Below, piece after piece: positions 34,818 to 44,139 of a stretch of 64,000 nt of DNA. The position numbers and the translations under genes were made by a program. Origin of the DNA: JAIXWP01 sp964428835 (GTDB lineage Bacteria > Bacteroidota > Bacteroidia > Flavobacteriales_D > Sanyastnellaceae); contig CAYRZQ010000004.1 in the NCBI GenBank assembly GCA_964428835.1, forward strand, positions 52,113 through 116,112, written 5' to 3'. The notes beneath the pieces were generated by a model. The model worked only from the letters and a program-made list of their open reading frames with translations, was not told the DNA's origin and searched no databases. The first letter of the stretch is position 1; every line of letters begins with the position of its first letter.

Positions 34818-35512
34818 TCTTTGTTATAAGCATCCGCTGCCAGCCACAAAGCATCATCTTTTTTCGATTGGAGGAAATAAGAACTTCCACCTACCACAAT
34901 ACCTGCAGCCATTAGTGGGCTAAATCGAACCGCATCATCGCTTTGATTGATAATATCAAAGGCGATAATCCCCGCGCCCAAAGCTATCAAAGTGGCCTGA
35001 AGTACTTTGAAATTTCTAAATGCGTTGAGATGTTTAACTGATGCCTCATTGTCTTTGAGGTCTTGTTTGAGACTTCGATATGTTGCCTTTTTAACGGCCT
35101 CATCACCCATCGCATAGTATTGGAAAATTTCACCGCTAGCCAGAGTTTCTGGTTTTTCATCACCCTCCACATCGAGAGTTTCGGCACCATAGAATTCAAT
35201 ATCAATCTCCTCGTAGAGGTTTATCTTTCCTTTTTTAATCCTGAGAGCATAGCGTTCTGCCTTATCCCCATGTATCTTGTTGAGATTCGCAAGGTATCCG
35301 TGATTGTTTTGAATAAAGGCAATGATACTCGTTTCAAACTTTTTACCATCCAACTCCCATGACGGTTCTTTCAAAATTGGGTTGATATACAATACTGATT
35401 CTCCTTCAAAGAACTCTCCTGTATGAAGTTTTACTGAGTTGATTTGTTCAGTTTTCTGAGCAAATGCAGAGCTGAAGATGCTCGCAATAAGAAGTGTGAA
35501 AATTAAACGCAT
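34814..35512 (-). CDS. Secreted or periplasmic protein of unknown function
   Basis: The protein has 232 residues and a signal peptide of 1-19 (RLIFTLLIASIFSSAFAQ). The next part is beta-rich (SVKLHTGEFFEGESVLYINP, KINLYEEIDIEFYG). A helical segment and two hydrophobic stretches near the C-terminus (LQATLIALGAGIIAFDI, PLMAAGIVVGGSSYFL) may be membrane hairpins. I do not recognise a family. Confidence 0.72.
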   Translation of the reverse strand: MRLIFTLLIASIFSSAFAQKTEQINSVKLHTGEFFEGESVLYINPILKEPSWELDGKKFETSIIAFIQNNHGYLANLNKIHGDKAERYALRIKKGKINLYEEIDIEFYGAETLDVEGDEKPETLASGEIFQYYAMGDEAVKKATYRSLKQDLKDNEASVKHLNAFRNFKVLQATLIALGAGIIAFDIINQSDDAVRFSPLMAAGIVVGGSSYFLQSKKDDALWLAADAYNKD

Positions 35513-35558
35513 AGGGGTGGATTTTGCGCCAATTTTACGAAAAGACCATTCTAATGTT

Positions 35559-36227
35559 TCATTTGTTAATCACTTGTTTTTCGATAAAGTTGTTTATGAT
35601 TTCAGAAACCTCCTCAGACCGATCGAAAGCGCTAAAGTGTCCGCCATTTTCAAGGACTACGGGATTTTTCATTTTTCGATAATCAAATAAAACATCTTTT
35701 GAACCTATTATTTGAAGGTATTTGCCAGAAGGTTCTTCTTTATTATCCCACTCCAATACTGCATTTACACTGAAATGTATAAACTTAGGTCCCAGACCGT
35801 TCATCATTTCGTAAAACATCTGCCTCTGTTGAGGATTTTTGAAACCCATGAAAGTGTCGGCTAGTTTATAGAAGTATGGAATCGTTTTGGGACTAACTAC
35901 TTTATGAATTCTCGATTGTTTGGCTGCCTTCAAGATTCGAGGAAATTGATGAATTCCTGTGGGAGCGCTGATTAATACGGTGGCCAGTGGATTTACAATT
36001 CTACTCAATTCAACCGACATCATTCCTCCCATTGACGAACCAATGATGACATTATTTTCGGTAGTAATTCTCTCTGCGATAATTTTCGCAAAGTCTTTCA
36101 TATCTCTAGAATCACGAGCGTCAACCCAGTTTAAATAGTGGACTTTTCCATGGCGCAGCTTAAAGTTTTGATAAATTCTTTGATCTGCGCCCATTCCAGG
36201 GATAAGGTAATAATTGATTTCGCTCAT
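35559..36227 (-). CDS. Alpha/beta hydrolase
   Basis: The protein has 222 residues from the ATG at 36227; a longer frame from 36284 would run into pyrR. The nucleophile elbow is GSSMGGMM (Ser), the oxyanion region LIPGMGADQR, the acid Asp is in IGSKDVLFD and the His in ENGGHFSAFD. It is a small cytoplasmic esterase-like enzyme with unknown substrate. Its start codon is only 24 bp from the divergent pyrR start. Confidence 0.82.
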   Translation of the reverse strand: MSEINYYLIPGMGADQRIYQNFKLRHGKVHYLNWVDARDSRDMKDFAKIIAERITTENNVIIGSSMGGMMSVELSRIVNPLATVLISAPTGIHQFPRILKAAKQSRIHKVVSPKTIPYFYKLADTFMGFKNPQQRQMFYEMMNGLGPKFIHFSVNAVLEWDNKEEPSGKYLQIIGSKDVLFDYRKMKNPVVLENGGHFSAFDRSEEVSEIINNFIEKQVINK

Positions 36228-36251
36228 TTCTACTTTATATTTGTTGCCGTT

Positions 36252-36794
36252 ATGGCCAAGGTAACATTGATTGATAGCAACCATCTAAGTCTGATAGTAA
36301 ACAGATTGTGTTATCAATTAATTGAAAACCATGACATCTTTTCTAATACAGTCATTATCGGACTGCAGCCACGTGGTGTATTTTTCGCTGAAAAGATTGT
36401 GCAAAATTTAAAACAAATTGCGCCAAACACCATCGTTAATTTTGGCAAAGTTGATCCTACTTTTTACCGAGACGATTTTCGTAGAAGTGATAAAACGCTT
36501 TTGGCTCAGCCGACCGATATCCCTTTTAATCTCGAAGGGAAAAATGTAGTGCTGATTGACGATGTATTATATACTGGCCGCACCATTCGTGCAGGACTGG
36601 AGGGTATGATGGAATATGGTCGCCCAAAAACTATTGAACTTATGGTATTAATCGATCGAAGATTCAGCAGAGAACTTCCGATTGAGCCAACCTATATTGG
36701 AATGAGTGTAGATAGTTACGATAATCAAAAAGTAAAAGTTATTTGGGACGATGTGCAGGGAAGTAAAGTCACCTTATTAACCGAAGCAGAATAA
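36252..36794 (+). CDS. pyrR: PyrR bifunctional pyrimidine regulator/uracil phosphoribosyltransferase
   Basis: The protein has 180 residues from the ATG at 36252, which starts AKVTLIDSNHLSLIVNRL, the normal PyrR N-terminus. The PRPP-binding loop is VVLIDDVLYTGRTIRA. PyrR converts uracil to UMP and in Firmicutes binds pyr mRNA to cause attenuation; whether it regulates in this phylum is not known. It overlaps the pyrB start by one base (TAATG), so the two are co-translated. No attenuator hairpin can fit in the 24-bp gap upstream. Confidence 0.92.
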   Translation: MAKVTLIDSNHLSLIVNRLCYQLIENHDIFSNTVIIGLQPRGVFFAEKIVQNLKQIAPNTIVNFGKVDPTFYRDDFRRSDKTLLAQPTDIPFNLEGKNVVLIDDVLYTGRTIRAGLEGMMEYGRPKTIELMVLIDRRFSRELPIEPTYIGMSVDSYDNQKVKVIWDDVQGSKVTLLTEAE

Positions 36795-37747
36795 TGGAAA
36801 AAACATTGAGCGTCAAACATCTTATTGGAATTAAAGATCTTACCAAGGAAGATATTGAGCTCATTTTTTCTCAAGCTGATGAATTCAAAGAGGTTTTGAA
36901 TCGTCCAATTAAAAAGGTTCCTTCCTTGCGAGATGTGACAGTTGCTAATCTTTTCTTTGAAAATAGTACAAGAACCCGATTGAGTTTCGAACTCGCTGAA
37001 AAGCGATTGAGTGCGGATGTTGTGAATTTTAGCGCAAGCACTTCTAGCGTTAAAAAAGGAGAGACATTGGTAGATACCGTCAACAACATTTTGTCAATGA
37101 AAGTGGACATGGTGGTGATGCGACACAGTTCTCCTGGTGCTTGTTTATTTTTGAGTCAACACATCGACGCTTCCATAGTCAATGCAGGCGATGGTACACA
37201 TGAGCATCCTACGCAAGCCTTATTGGATGCATACTCCATCCGCGAGCAGCTCGGAGGGCTCAAAGGAAAAAAGGTAGCCATTGTAGGGGATATTCTCCAC
37301 AGCCGCGTAGCCTTGAGCAATATTTATTGTTTGAAAAAACTAGGTGCTGAAGTAATGGTCTGTGGTCCGAGCACGCTGATTCCAAAGCACATTGGCCACT
37401 TAGGAGTAAAGGTTGAGCATGACTTGCGCACAGCGCTTGAATGGTGTGATGTAGCAAACATGCTTCGTATTCAACTCGAAAGACAAGACGTAGGAGTGCC
37501 CTACTTCCCCACTCTTCGCGAATACAGCATGCAATATGGTTTGACCAAAGAAATACTCGACTCATTACCCAAAAAGATTGTCGTAATGCACCCTGGGCCA
37601 ATCAATCGAGGCGTCGAGATCACAAGCGAAGTTGCTGATAGCGAACAGAGTATCATCCTGAATCAGGTGGAAAATGGGGTCGCAATCCGGATGGCGGTGA
37701 TATTCTTACTCTCTCAAAGAAGAAGAAATTTGACCGATATCAACTAA
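36794..37747 (+). CDS. pyrB: Aspartate carbamoyltransferase catalytic subunit
   Basis: The protein has 317 residues. Carbamoyl-phosphate binding is shown by FENSTRTRLSFE and the catalytic loop by SSVKKGETL. HPTQALLDAYSI, MVVMRHSSPG, and the aspartate-binding RIQLER and HPGPINRG complete the fold. It makes carbamoyl-aspartate in de novo pyrimidine synthesis. No pyrI regulatory subunit is beside it, so it is probably an unregulated trimer. It is coupled to pyrR. Confidence 0.96.
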   Translation: MEKTLSVKHLIGIKDLTKEDIELIFSQADEFKEVLNRPIKKVPSLRDVTVANLFFENSTRTRLSFELAEKRLSADVVNFSASTSSVKKGETLVDTVNNILSMKVDMVVMRHSSPGACLFLSQHIDASIVNAGDGTHEHPTQALLDAYSIREQLGGLKGKKVAIVGDILHSRVALSNIYCLKKLGAEVMVCGPSTLIPKHIGHLGVKVEHDLRTALEWCDVANMLRIQLERQDVGVPYFPTLREYSMQYGLTKEILDSLPKKIVVMHPGPINRGVEITSEVADSEQSIILNQVENGVAIRMAVIFLLSQRRRNLTDIN

Positions 37748-37800
37748 CAGTCTGCGGTTGATTTTTCTAGGTTTTCTGGTTATTTGTTAAAATAAATCCT

Positions 37801-37808
37801 TATCTTTG
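37801..37808 (+). promoter_or_regulatory. Candidate -7 element for the STAS-domain gene
   Basis: TATCTTTG fits TAnnTTTG and ends 17 bp before the ATG at 37826. The upstream TTTG at 37783 is only 14 bp away, so the -33 box is weak. Confidence 0.5.
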
Positions 37809-37825
37809 TAGCAAACCACTCTCTT

Positions 37826-38194
37826 ATGAAGTTTGAAATAGAAAATAAGGAAAAAGTTGTTGTGATTAAATCTAAACTAGAGAAGTTGGATGCTATTCAC
37901 GCACCTGAATTGAAGAGCGAGATTGTGATGCAAAGCAAATCTGGCAACAAGAATCTCATTCTCGACTTATCAGAAACGAGATATATCGATTCATCAGGTC
38001 TTTCAGCTGTTTTGGTAGCAAACAGAGCTTGTCGAGACAACAACGGAACCTTTGTTCTTTGCGGTTTGCAAGACACAGTAAAAAAATTGATTACAATTTC
38101 TCAATTGGAAAGTGTATTAAAAATCACTCCTACCCTCAATGAAGCAGTTGATTTGGTTTACATGGAAGAGGTGGAAAGAGATCTACAAAACTAA
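37826..38194 (+). CDS. STAS-domain anti-anti-sigma-like protein
   Basis: The protein has 122 residues and is a single STAS domain. The phosphorylatable-Ser region is YIDSSGLSAVLVA, in the same position as in SpoIIAA. It is probably a partner-switch component that binds an anti-sigma kinase, but no such kinase is adjacent. The next gene begins 4 bp after its stop. Confidence 0.85.
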   Translation: MKFEIENKEKVVVIKSKLEKLDAIHAPELKSEIVMQSKSGNKNLILDLSETRYIDSSGLSAVLVANRACRDNNGTFVLCGLQDTVKKLITISQLESVLKITPTLNEAVDLVYMEEVERDLQN

Positions 38195-38198
38195 GAGT

Positions 38199-39008
38199 AT
38201 GAAGAAAATTTTACTTTCGATAAGTGTAGTTTTATCGGTTTATGGCGGTATTGCTCAGTGCGATCCGAATAGTTATGACTGGGGTGGAGCTACTTTCGGA
38301 GTGTCACCTGATCCAACAATAGGCGAAACATTCGAAATAGGTACCGTTGGTCAGCCATACAATGACGAGATATTTGTTAGAACGCCTGCCACAGCTCAGG
38401 ATGTTGATCCAGATATCCTCCTAAACGCTCCAATCGATTCATTAACGCTCAATGAAATTAGCTTTGTAATGAATGGTACTGAATTACCAATTTCAGCACT
38501 TGGCCTGAGCGTAACTTGCAACAATAACGGTGTTTCTCCAAACCCATGCATGTTTTTTCCAAGTGGAAATTACTGCGGTGTAATTTCAGGAACTCCAACC
38601 GCGGCGGGTACATTCCCAGTAATAATTAATGCTACTGTTTACATTACTTTCTTTGGGTCTGCACAAGCCGTACCTGCTAGTTTTGACAATTATGAAATCG
38701 TGATTCAAGAGGGAGGATCAGTAAATGTCAAAGAAACAACCAGCACTCTTGAAGTTTCATTGGGTAACCCTTCACCAAATCCTTCTAACCTATCGACCAC
38801 TATACCTTTCGAGCTTACGGCCAACGGTAGCGTGCAGTTCGTAGTTTATAACATGCTCGGTGAAATGGTAGAAAGAAGAACAGTAAGCGGAAAGAGAGGT
38901 GCAAATACCTTGACCGTTGAAACACAAAACTTGAAATCAGGAGTTTATTTATATAGCATCCAGTCTGGTGAGAAGAAAATCACCAAAAGATTGATGGTAC
39001 AACATTAA
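38199..39008 (+). CDS. Small T9SS-secreted protein
   Basis: The protein has 269 residues from the ATG at 38199, which starts the signal peptide KKILLSISVVLSVYGGIAQ. The middle is a beta-rich domain (about 25-190) with two Cys (SVTCNNNG, NYCGVISGTP). The GVISGTPTAAGTFPVIINA strand pattern resembles Ig-like putative-adhesin folds. The last 80 residues, from LGNPSPNPSNLSTTIPFE to ITKRLMVQH, form a type A T9SS sorting domain. Function is unknown. A strong terminator follows. Confidence 0.85.
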   Translation: MKKILLSISVVLSVYGGIAQCDPNSYDWGGATFGVSPDPTIGETFEIGTVGQPYNDEIFVRTPATAQDVDPDILLNAPIDSLTLNEISFVMNGTELPISALGLSVTCNNNGVSPNPCMFFPSGNYCGVISGTPTAAGTFPVIINATVYITFFGSAQAVPASFDNYEIVIQEGGSVNVKETTSTLEVSLGNPSPNPSNLSTTIPFELTANGSVQFVVYNMLGEMVERRTVSGKRGANTLTVETQNLKSGVYLYSIQSGEKKITKRLMVQH

Positions 39009-39026
39009 AAGATTTATCAACAAAAG

Positions 39027-39057
39027 AAACCGTTGCGCTCGGCAACGGTTTTTTTTT
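39027..39057 (+). terminator. Rho-independent terminator after the small T9SS gene
   Basis: AACCGTTGC, loop GCTCG, GCAACGGTT is a 9-bp perfect stem followed by nine T. It lies directly before the rnz start codon, so rnz needs its own start signal or readthrough. Confidence 0.92.
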
Positions 39058-39061
39058 GCCT

Positions 39062-39973
39062 ATGACCTTCGACATTCTCATATTAGGTTGTGGCGCAGCC
39101 ACTCCAACAGCAAAGCATTTGCCTACTTCTCAGTTGGTCAATCTGCATGACAAGCTATTCTTGATTGATTGCGGTGAAGGAACGCAAATGCAACTTCGAA
39201 GGCATAAGGTTAAAATGCAGCGAATTCAACATGTATTTATTTCTCATCTACATGGAGATCATTACTTGGGACTCGTTGGACTCATCAGCAGCATGCACCT
39301 TCTTGGTCGAAAAAATTCTCTTCATTTATATGGTCCTCCAGAGTTAGAGGAGTTGGTGAAACTCAATTTAAAGGTATCACAAACTTATTTGGAATTTCCT
39401 ATAGTGTATCATGCCATCTCAGGATCTGAGTTAAACTTAGAATTTGAAGATAAAACACTTGAAGTATATAGCTTTCCATTGAAGCATCGTATTCCTTGTC
39501 ATGGTTTTTTATTTAAAGAAAAAGTAAAACCTCCAAAGATTAGGAAAGACATCATTGATGAATTCAAACTAACGCCCTCACAAATATTATTACTCAAGAA
39601 TAGAAAAGAAGTATTGCTGGATAATAATGTAGTGCTCAATGTAGAAAATGCTTGTATTGAGTCGGCAAACCCTCGCACGTATGCCTATTGCAGCGATACG
39701 ATGTACTGGGAAACACTAGTTCCATTTATTCAAAACTCGGATGTACTTTATCATGAAAGTACCTTTCTAGACTCTGAGCTGGAAAGAGCCAGAGCTACTT
39801 TTCACACCACTGCGAGGCAGGCGGGAAAAATTGCTCGACTCGCAAATGCGAAAAAATTGGTACTGGGACATTACAGTTCGCGCTATCATGGCGAAGAAGA
39901 TTTTGTGCGTCAAGCTAAAGATGAATTCGAAAATGTGATTGCCTCCAATGAAGGAATGATCATTAGCGTTTGA
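39062..39973 (+). CDS. rnz: Ribonuclease Z
   Basis: The protein has 303 residues from the ATG at 39062; a TTG two codons earlier lies in the terminator. The beta-lactamase-fold metal motif is SHLHGDHYLG (HxHxDH). CSDTMYW, YHESTFLD and LGHYSSRY carry further metal ligands, and AFTHFHTTARQAG-like RATFHTTARQAG is also present. It trims tRNA 3' ends. It starts four bases after the preceding terminator's T run. Confidence 0.95.
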   Translation: MTFDILILGCGAATPTAKHLPTSQLVNLHDKLFLIDCGEGTQMQLRRHKVKMQRIQHVFISHLHGDHYLGLVGLISSMHLLGRKNSLHLYGPPELEELVKLNLKVSQTYLEFPIVYHAISGSELNLEFEDKTLEVYSFPLKHRIPCHGFLFKEKVKPPKIRKDIIDEFKLTPSQILLLKNRKEVLLDNNVVLNVENACIESANPRTYAYCSDTMYWETLVPFIQNSDVLYHESTFLDSELERARATFHTTARQAGKIARLANAKKLVLGHYSSRYHGEEDFVRQAKDEFENVIASNEGMIISV

Positions 39974-39976
39974 TGA

Positions 39977-40924
39977 TTATCGACCTCCCGTATTCATTTT
40001 TTGCCTTTTTATCAAATACTGTAAAAGAATCTGATTAAATCCTTCATTGATATCGGCCTCCACGAAGTCAATGCGATACGCTCCACATTTAAGTTTTAAG
40101 TCGGTTTTAAACTTTCGCATATTTTCGAGATAAGTTTCTCGAATATCAGCGGGGTTAACCTTGATTTCTTGCCCTGTTTCCAGGTCAGTGAAAGTATAAG
40201 GTCGATTTTCGTACTCAAACAACTCTTCCTTGCTTTTATCGGTGACATGGAATAGAATTACCTCGTGCTTGTTGTGTTTCAAATGCTGTAAGGCACTGAA
40301 AAGCTCTTCGGCTTTTTCTGAGTTATCGAGCATATCACTGAAAATAATAACCAGTGATCTTCTATGAACGCTTTCAGCGATTTCGTGAAGCGTATCCGTT
40401 ACAAAGGTTTGTTTTTTTGATGTTCCCTCTACTGTGTTGAGTAGTTTCTCCAGCTCGTTGTAGAGGTATGCAATATGCGCACCGCTGCTTCCCGTTCTGG
40501 TATTGACTTCTATTTTATCCGAAAAAATACTCAAACCCACGGCATCTCTTTGATTCTTGAGCAATTCGATTAATGCTGCGGTACCATAAATGGCGAATTT
40601 CAATTTATTGAACGCATCACTTTCCACTTTCACTCCTTCTGGAAAGAACATCGATGATGAGGCATCAATTAAAATTTGACATCGAAGATTTGTTTCTTCT
40701 TCATATCGCTTGACAAAGTGCTTATCCGTTCGTGCGAGTAGTTTCCAATCTAAATGTCTGGTGCTTTCTCCACTATTATATTGTCTGTGTTCTGCAAATT
40801 CTACGGAAAAGCCATGGAAAGGACTTTTGTGCATGCCCGTTATAAATCCTTCCACTGCTTGCTTCGCCAACATTTCAAGTCGGCTGAGGTTCTGAATCTG
40901 TCTTCTATCTATATTTATCGGCAT
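39977..40924 (-). CDS. DUF58 domain protein (vWA-like)
   Basis: The protein has 315 residues. The DUF58 core is HKSPFHGFSVEFAEHRQYNS, STRHLDWKLLART, KHFVKRYEEETN and LIDASSSMFFPEG. The last is a MIDAS-like DxSxS as in von Willebrand A domains. These proteins usually sit beside a MoxR ATPase and other vWA genes; here the neighbours are rnz and a YdeP-type oxidoreductase, so the usual partners are absent. No membrane helix is visible. Confidence 0.88.
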   Translation of the reverse strand: MPINIDRRQIQNLSRLEMLAKQAVEGFITGMHKSPFHGFSVEFAEHRQYNSGESTRHLDWKLLARTDKHFVKRYEEETNLRCQILIDASSSMFFPEGVKVESDAFNKLKFAIYGTAALIELLKNQRDAVGLSIFSDKIEVNTRTGSSGAHIAYLYNELEKLLNTVEGTSKKQTFVTDTLHEIAESVHRRSLVIIFSDMLDNSEKAEELFSALQHLKHNKHEVILFHVTDKSKEELFEYENRPYTFTDLETGQEIKVNPADIRETYLENMRKFKTDLKLKCGAYRIDFVEADINEGFNQILLQYLIKRQKMNTGGR

Positions 40925-40941
40925 GTTTCAAAGGTATGAAA

Positions 40942-43236
40942 TTAGAGCTTCTCTATTTTCACAGGAATAAATTTGCTCGTTGGAGTATTGCTTTTGAGAG
41001 CCACGGAACTGAGCGGTACCAAGCAGTTCGTTTCGGGAAAATACGTGGCAACACAACCTTCCGGAATGTCGAATGGAATAACGTGAAAATGTAGCGCCTC
41101 ACGTCGGGTTCCGTCTACATCCGAAATCAAATTCACCAGCTCTTTATCTCGAAAATTCATTTTTGCTATATCCTTTCGATTCATAAGCACTACCCTACGT
41201 TCGTTTTTAATACCGCGGTAGCGATCATCCAAGCCATAAATTGTTGTGTTGTATTGGTCGTGACTACGAATGGTCATCATAATAAAATATCCAAACGGAA
41301 CATCCAATGGATGCACCTCATTTACCGTAAAATGTGCTTTCCCTGTAGGCGTGGTGAACTGTTGCGTTCTTGGTCCATTCGGCAAATAGAAACCGTCTGG
41401 CTTTCGAATTTTCTCATTAAACTTTGAAAATCCTGGAATGGTCGCTTCTATTTCATCGCGAATCAAGTCATAATTATTTTTCCATTTAAGCCAAGGCAAA
41501 TCATATTTTTCACCAAAGACTTTGTTCGCTAATTCACAAACAATGGCGGGTTCTGACTTTAAGTGATGAGAGGCTGGTTCGAGGTTTCCTTGCGAAGAAT
41601 GAACGATTCCCATAGAATTTTCCACCGTGACGAACTGAGGAATTCCCTCTTGCAGATCTTTCTCGGTTCTTCCCAAGCAAGGTAAAATCAGTGCATGATC
41701 TCCAGTCACAAGATGTGCTCGGTTCAATTTTGTTGAAACCTGAACGGTGAGCTTGCATTTTTGCATGGCCTTTCCAGTGCGCAGGCTATCGGGAGTGGCA
41801 CTTATGAAGTTACCTCCCATGGCGAAAAATACCTTCACCTCTCCTCTATCCATTGCTTCGATTGCCTCTACTACATCATAACCATGTTCGTATGGAATCT
41901 CTGAGCTATAGTTTTTTCTCAGTGCATCAATAAAGGAAGGTTTAGGCTTTTCATAAATTCCCATCGTTCTGTCACCTTGTACATTGCTGTGACCTCGCAC
42001 TGGGCATAGCCCTGCCCCTTTAATTCCAACAGCTCCGCGCAGTAAATGAAGATTCACGATTTCTTGAATGGTATCCACAGCATATTTATGCTGCGTGATT
42101 CCCATTGCCCAACATGAGATTATCTTCTTATTGGCGCTTAATAATTCGGCGACTGCGGATAATTGTGACACGCTAATGCCGCATTTTTGCGAAGCATCCT
42201 GAATATCGAAATTCTCAAACTGCTGGAGCATCTCTTCGAAACCAAGCGTGTTTTTTTCTATAAATGATTTATCGATGACCACACCCGGATGCCTTTTTTC
42301 TTCTTGGAGAATCAGGTAAATCAAGGCTTTGAGTAATGCCAAGTCGCCTCCAATTTTTACCTGTAAAAAATGATCTGCTATTTTAGTTCCTCCCTTGATG
42401 ACATCAATTGGGCTTTGTGGATCAACAAATTTTGTGGTACCTGTTTCTGGAAGAGGATTGATGTGCACTACTTTCCCACCATTGGCCTTACACTTTTGCA
42501 ATGCACTCAACATTCTAGGATGGTTGGTACCGGGATTTTGCCCGATGACAAGCACCACTTCCGCATCATAAATATCTTCAAGGGTCACTGTTCCTTTTCC
42601 AATTCCTATGGTTTCGGATAATCCGACACCGCTACTTTCATGACACATGTTGGAACAGTCTGGAAGATTATTGGTACCATAAAGCCTGACAAATAACTGG
42701 TACAAAAAAGCGGCTTCATTGCTAGTGCGGCCACTGGTATAAAACACAGCCTCATTCGGAGAGCAGCTCCTAAGTTCAGCGGCAATGATGTCATAAGCTT
42801 TTTCCCATGATATAGGTTGGTAGTAAGAACTTCCTTTGGGTAAATACATTGGATGTGTGACACGACCACTTTTGCCGATTTTATAGTCACTCCAAAGACT
42901 CATCTCCTCCACAGTGTGTTCAGCAAAAAATCCCACATCACATTTCTTTTCGGTAGCCTCCTCCGCAATTGCCTTTGCTCCATTTTCGCAATACTCGGCC
43001 AATTTTGATCGATGCTTCGGATCAGGCCAAGCACAACCAGGACAATCAATACCGTCTTTTTGATTCAGTTTGCTCAATGCTTTTAATCCCTTCCAGAGGC
43101 CTGTTTCTTTGGCAATATGCTGCATTGCAACTGTCACTCCAGTGACACCAGCCGCTGCCGTAGAAACGGATGTAACCTCCAAACCTGTAAGTTCATCTGG
43201 GGGAATTATGGCTACACGTCGAACAGTATTTTCCAT
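40942..43236 (-). CDS. FdhF/YdeP-family molybdopterin oxidoreductase
   Basis: The protein has 764 residues from the ATG at 43236; a longer frame would overlap the divergent gene. The motif GIDCPGCAWPDP is diagnostic of the YdeP branch and replaces the N-terminal 4Fe-4S pattern of formate dehydrogenase. FYTSGRTSNEAAFLYQLF and VLVIGQNPGTNHPRML bind the bis-MGD cofactor. The typical Sec/Cys region reads DCSNMCHESSG. Substrate is unknown; E. coli YdeP is linked to acid resistance. The family needs a molybdenum cofactor, and moaA lies 20 kb away at the window edge. No fdhD was seen. Confidence 0.9.
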   Translation of the reverse strand: MENTVRRVAIIPPDELTGLEVTSVSTAAAGVTGVTVAMQHIAKETGLWKGLKALSKLNQKDGIDCPGCAWPDPKHRSKLAEYCENGAKAIAEEATEKKCDVGFFAEHTVEEMSLWSDYKIGKSGRVTHPMYLPKGSSYYQPISWEKAYDIIAAELRSCSPNEAVFYTSGRTSNEAAFLYQLFVRLYGTNNLPDCSNMCHESSGVGLSETIGIGKGTVTLEDIYDAEVVLVIGQNPGTNHPRMLSALQKCKANGGKVVHINPLPETGTTKFVDPQSPIDVIKGGTKIADHFLQVKIGGDLALLKALIYLILQEEKRHPGVVIDKSFIEKNTLGFEEMLQQFENFDIQDASQKCGISVSQLSAVAELLSANKKIISCWAMGITQHKYAVDTIQEIVNLHLLRGAVGIKGAGLCPVRGHSNVQGDRTMGIYEKPKPSFIDALRKNYSSEIPYEHGYDVVEAIEAMDRGEVKVFFAMGGNFISATPDSLRTGKAMQKCKLTVQVSTKLNRAHLVTGDHALILPCLGRTEKDLQEGIPQFVTVENSMGIVHSSQGNLEPASHHLKSEPAIVCELANKVFGEKYDLPWLKWKNNYDLIRDEIEATIPGFSKFNEKIRKPDGFYLPNGPRTQQFTTPTGKAHFTVNEVHPLDVPFGYFIMMTIRSHDQYNTTIYGLDDRYRGIKNERRVVLMNRKDIAKMNFRDKELVNLISDVDGTRREALHFHVIPFDIPEGCVATYFPETNCLVPLSSVALKSNTPTSKFIPVKIEKL

Positions 43237-43286
43237 GTCTTGTTGAATTAGGAGTATCAAATAAACAAAAGAAGTAATTTCGTCGC

Positions 43287-44081
43287 ATGACAAATCAACA
43301 ATTAATAGAAATAACCAACGCAGTTATTGACCTGAGCAGATCTATTGGCAATTGGATGAAAGAACAAAAAACATCCGAGCTAACGGCAGAAATCAAGACT
43401 GAAAACAATCTAGTGACCTACGTAGATAAAGAAAGTGAGCGACGATTTGTAGAAGGTTTAAAACTAATTGTTCCTGAGGCAGGGTTTGTTGCTGAGGAAG
43501 GAACAGGTGAGCGCAACCCGAATGGGCTCAACTGGGTGATTGATCCGTTGGATGGTACAACGAACTTTGTACACAGTGTTCCAGTATGGTGCACCAGTAT
43601 TGCATTAGCAGATAAAAACAAAGCAATTGTCGGTGTCATTTATGATCCTAATCGTGACGAGATGTTTTCAGCTTCTACAGGCAATGGTGCATATCTCAAT
43701 GGAGAAAGAATTCAAGTATCAACAATAGATAAATTAGGAGCCAGTCTTTTAGCCACTGGATTTCCTTATGATGATTTTGGAAGAGAGGAACAATATCTAA
43801 GGCTTTTTCAAGAGCTAATGCACAATACACGCGGTATGCGCAGACTTGGCAGTGCAGCTCTCGATATGGCCTGGACGGCGTGCGGCCGATTTGAAGGTTT
43901 TTATGAATATGGCCTCAACCCGTGGGACGTAGCAGCAGGCGCTGTGATTGTAGAGGAAGCTGGAGGATTGGTAACAGAGTTCAACGATGGCGATAATCCC
44001 ATTTTTGGTGAAGATGTGAATTGTACGAATGGAAAAATTCACCAACAGTTGAAGCAGATTATTTCAAAATATTTCATTTAA
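43287..44081 (+). CDS. suhB: Inositol monophosphatase family protein
   Basis: The protein has 264 residues. Metal and substrate motifs are present: FVAEEGTG (Glu), the Asp in IDPLDGTTNFVHS and the C-terminal NPWDVAAGAVIVEEAGG. It is probably a Mg-dependent inositol-1-phosphatase or 3'-phosphoadenosine-type phosphatase; members of the family cannot be separated with confidence here. A bidirectional terminator follows. Confidence 0.85.
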   Translation: MTNQQLIEITNAVIDLSRSIGNWMKEQKTSELTAEIKTENNLVTYVDKESERRFVEGLKLIVPEAGFVAEEGTGERNPNGLNWVIDPLDGTTNFVHSVPVWCTSIALADKNKAIVGVIYDPNRDEMFSASTGNGAYLNGERIQVSTIDKLGASLLATGFPYDDFGREEQYLRLFQELMHNTRGMRRLGSAALDMAWTACGRFEGFYEYGLNPWDVAAGAVIVEEAGGLVTEFNDGDNPIFGEDVNCTNGKIHQQLKQIISKYFI

Positions 44082-44083
44082 AA

Positions 44084-44117
44084 AAAAGCCCCTTCGCTTC
44101 ATTGCTTAGGGGCTTTT
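44084..44117. terminator. Bidirectional terminator between suhB and the TonB receptor gene
   Basis: AAAAGCCCC(T), an internal loop of about 14 bases and (A)GGGGCTTTT form a 9-10 bp stem with A and T runs on both sides. It serves the convergent ends of suhB and the receptor gene. Confidence 0.85.
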
Positions 44118-44139
44118 CTCTTTTACAAAAGTGTTAAGT

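Noticed and set aside
37826..39008. STAS protein and small T9SS protein as a functional pair
   Set aside because: Only 4 bp apart, but I see nothing in either sequence that links a partner-switch protein with a secreted one; co-transcription alone is possible.
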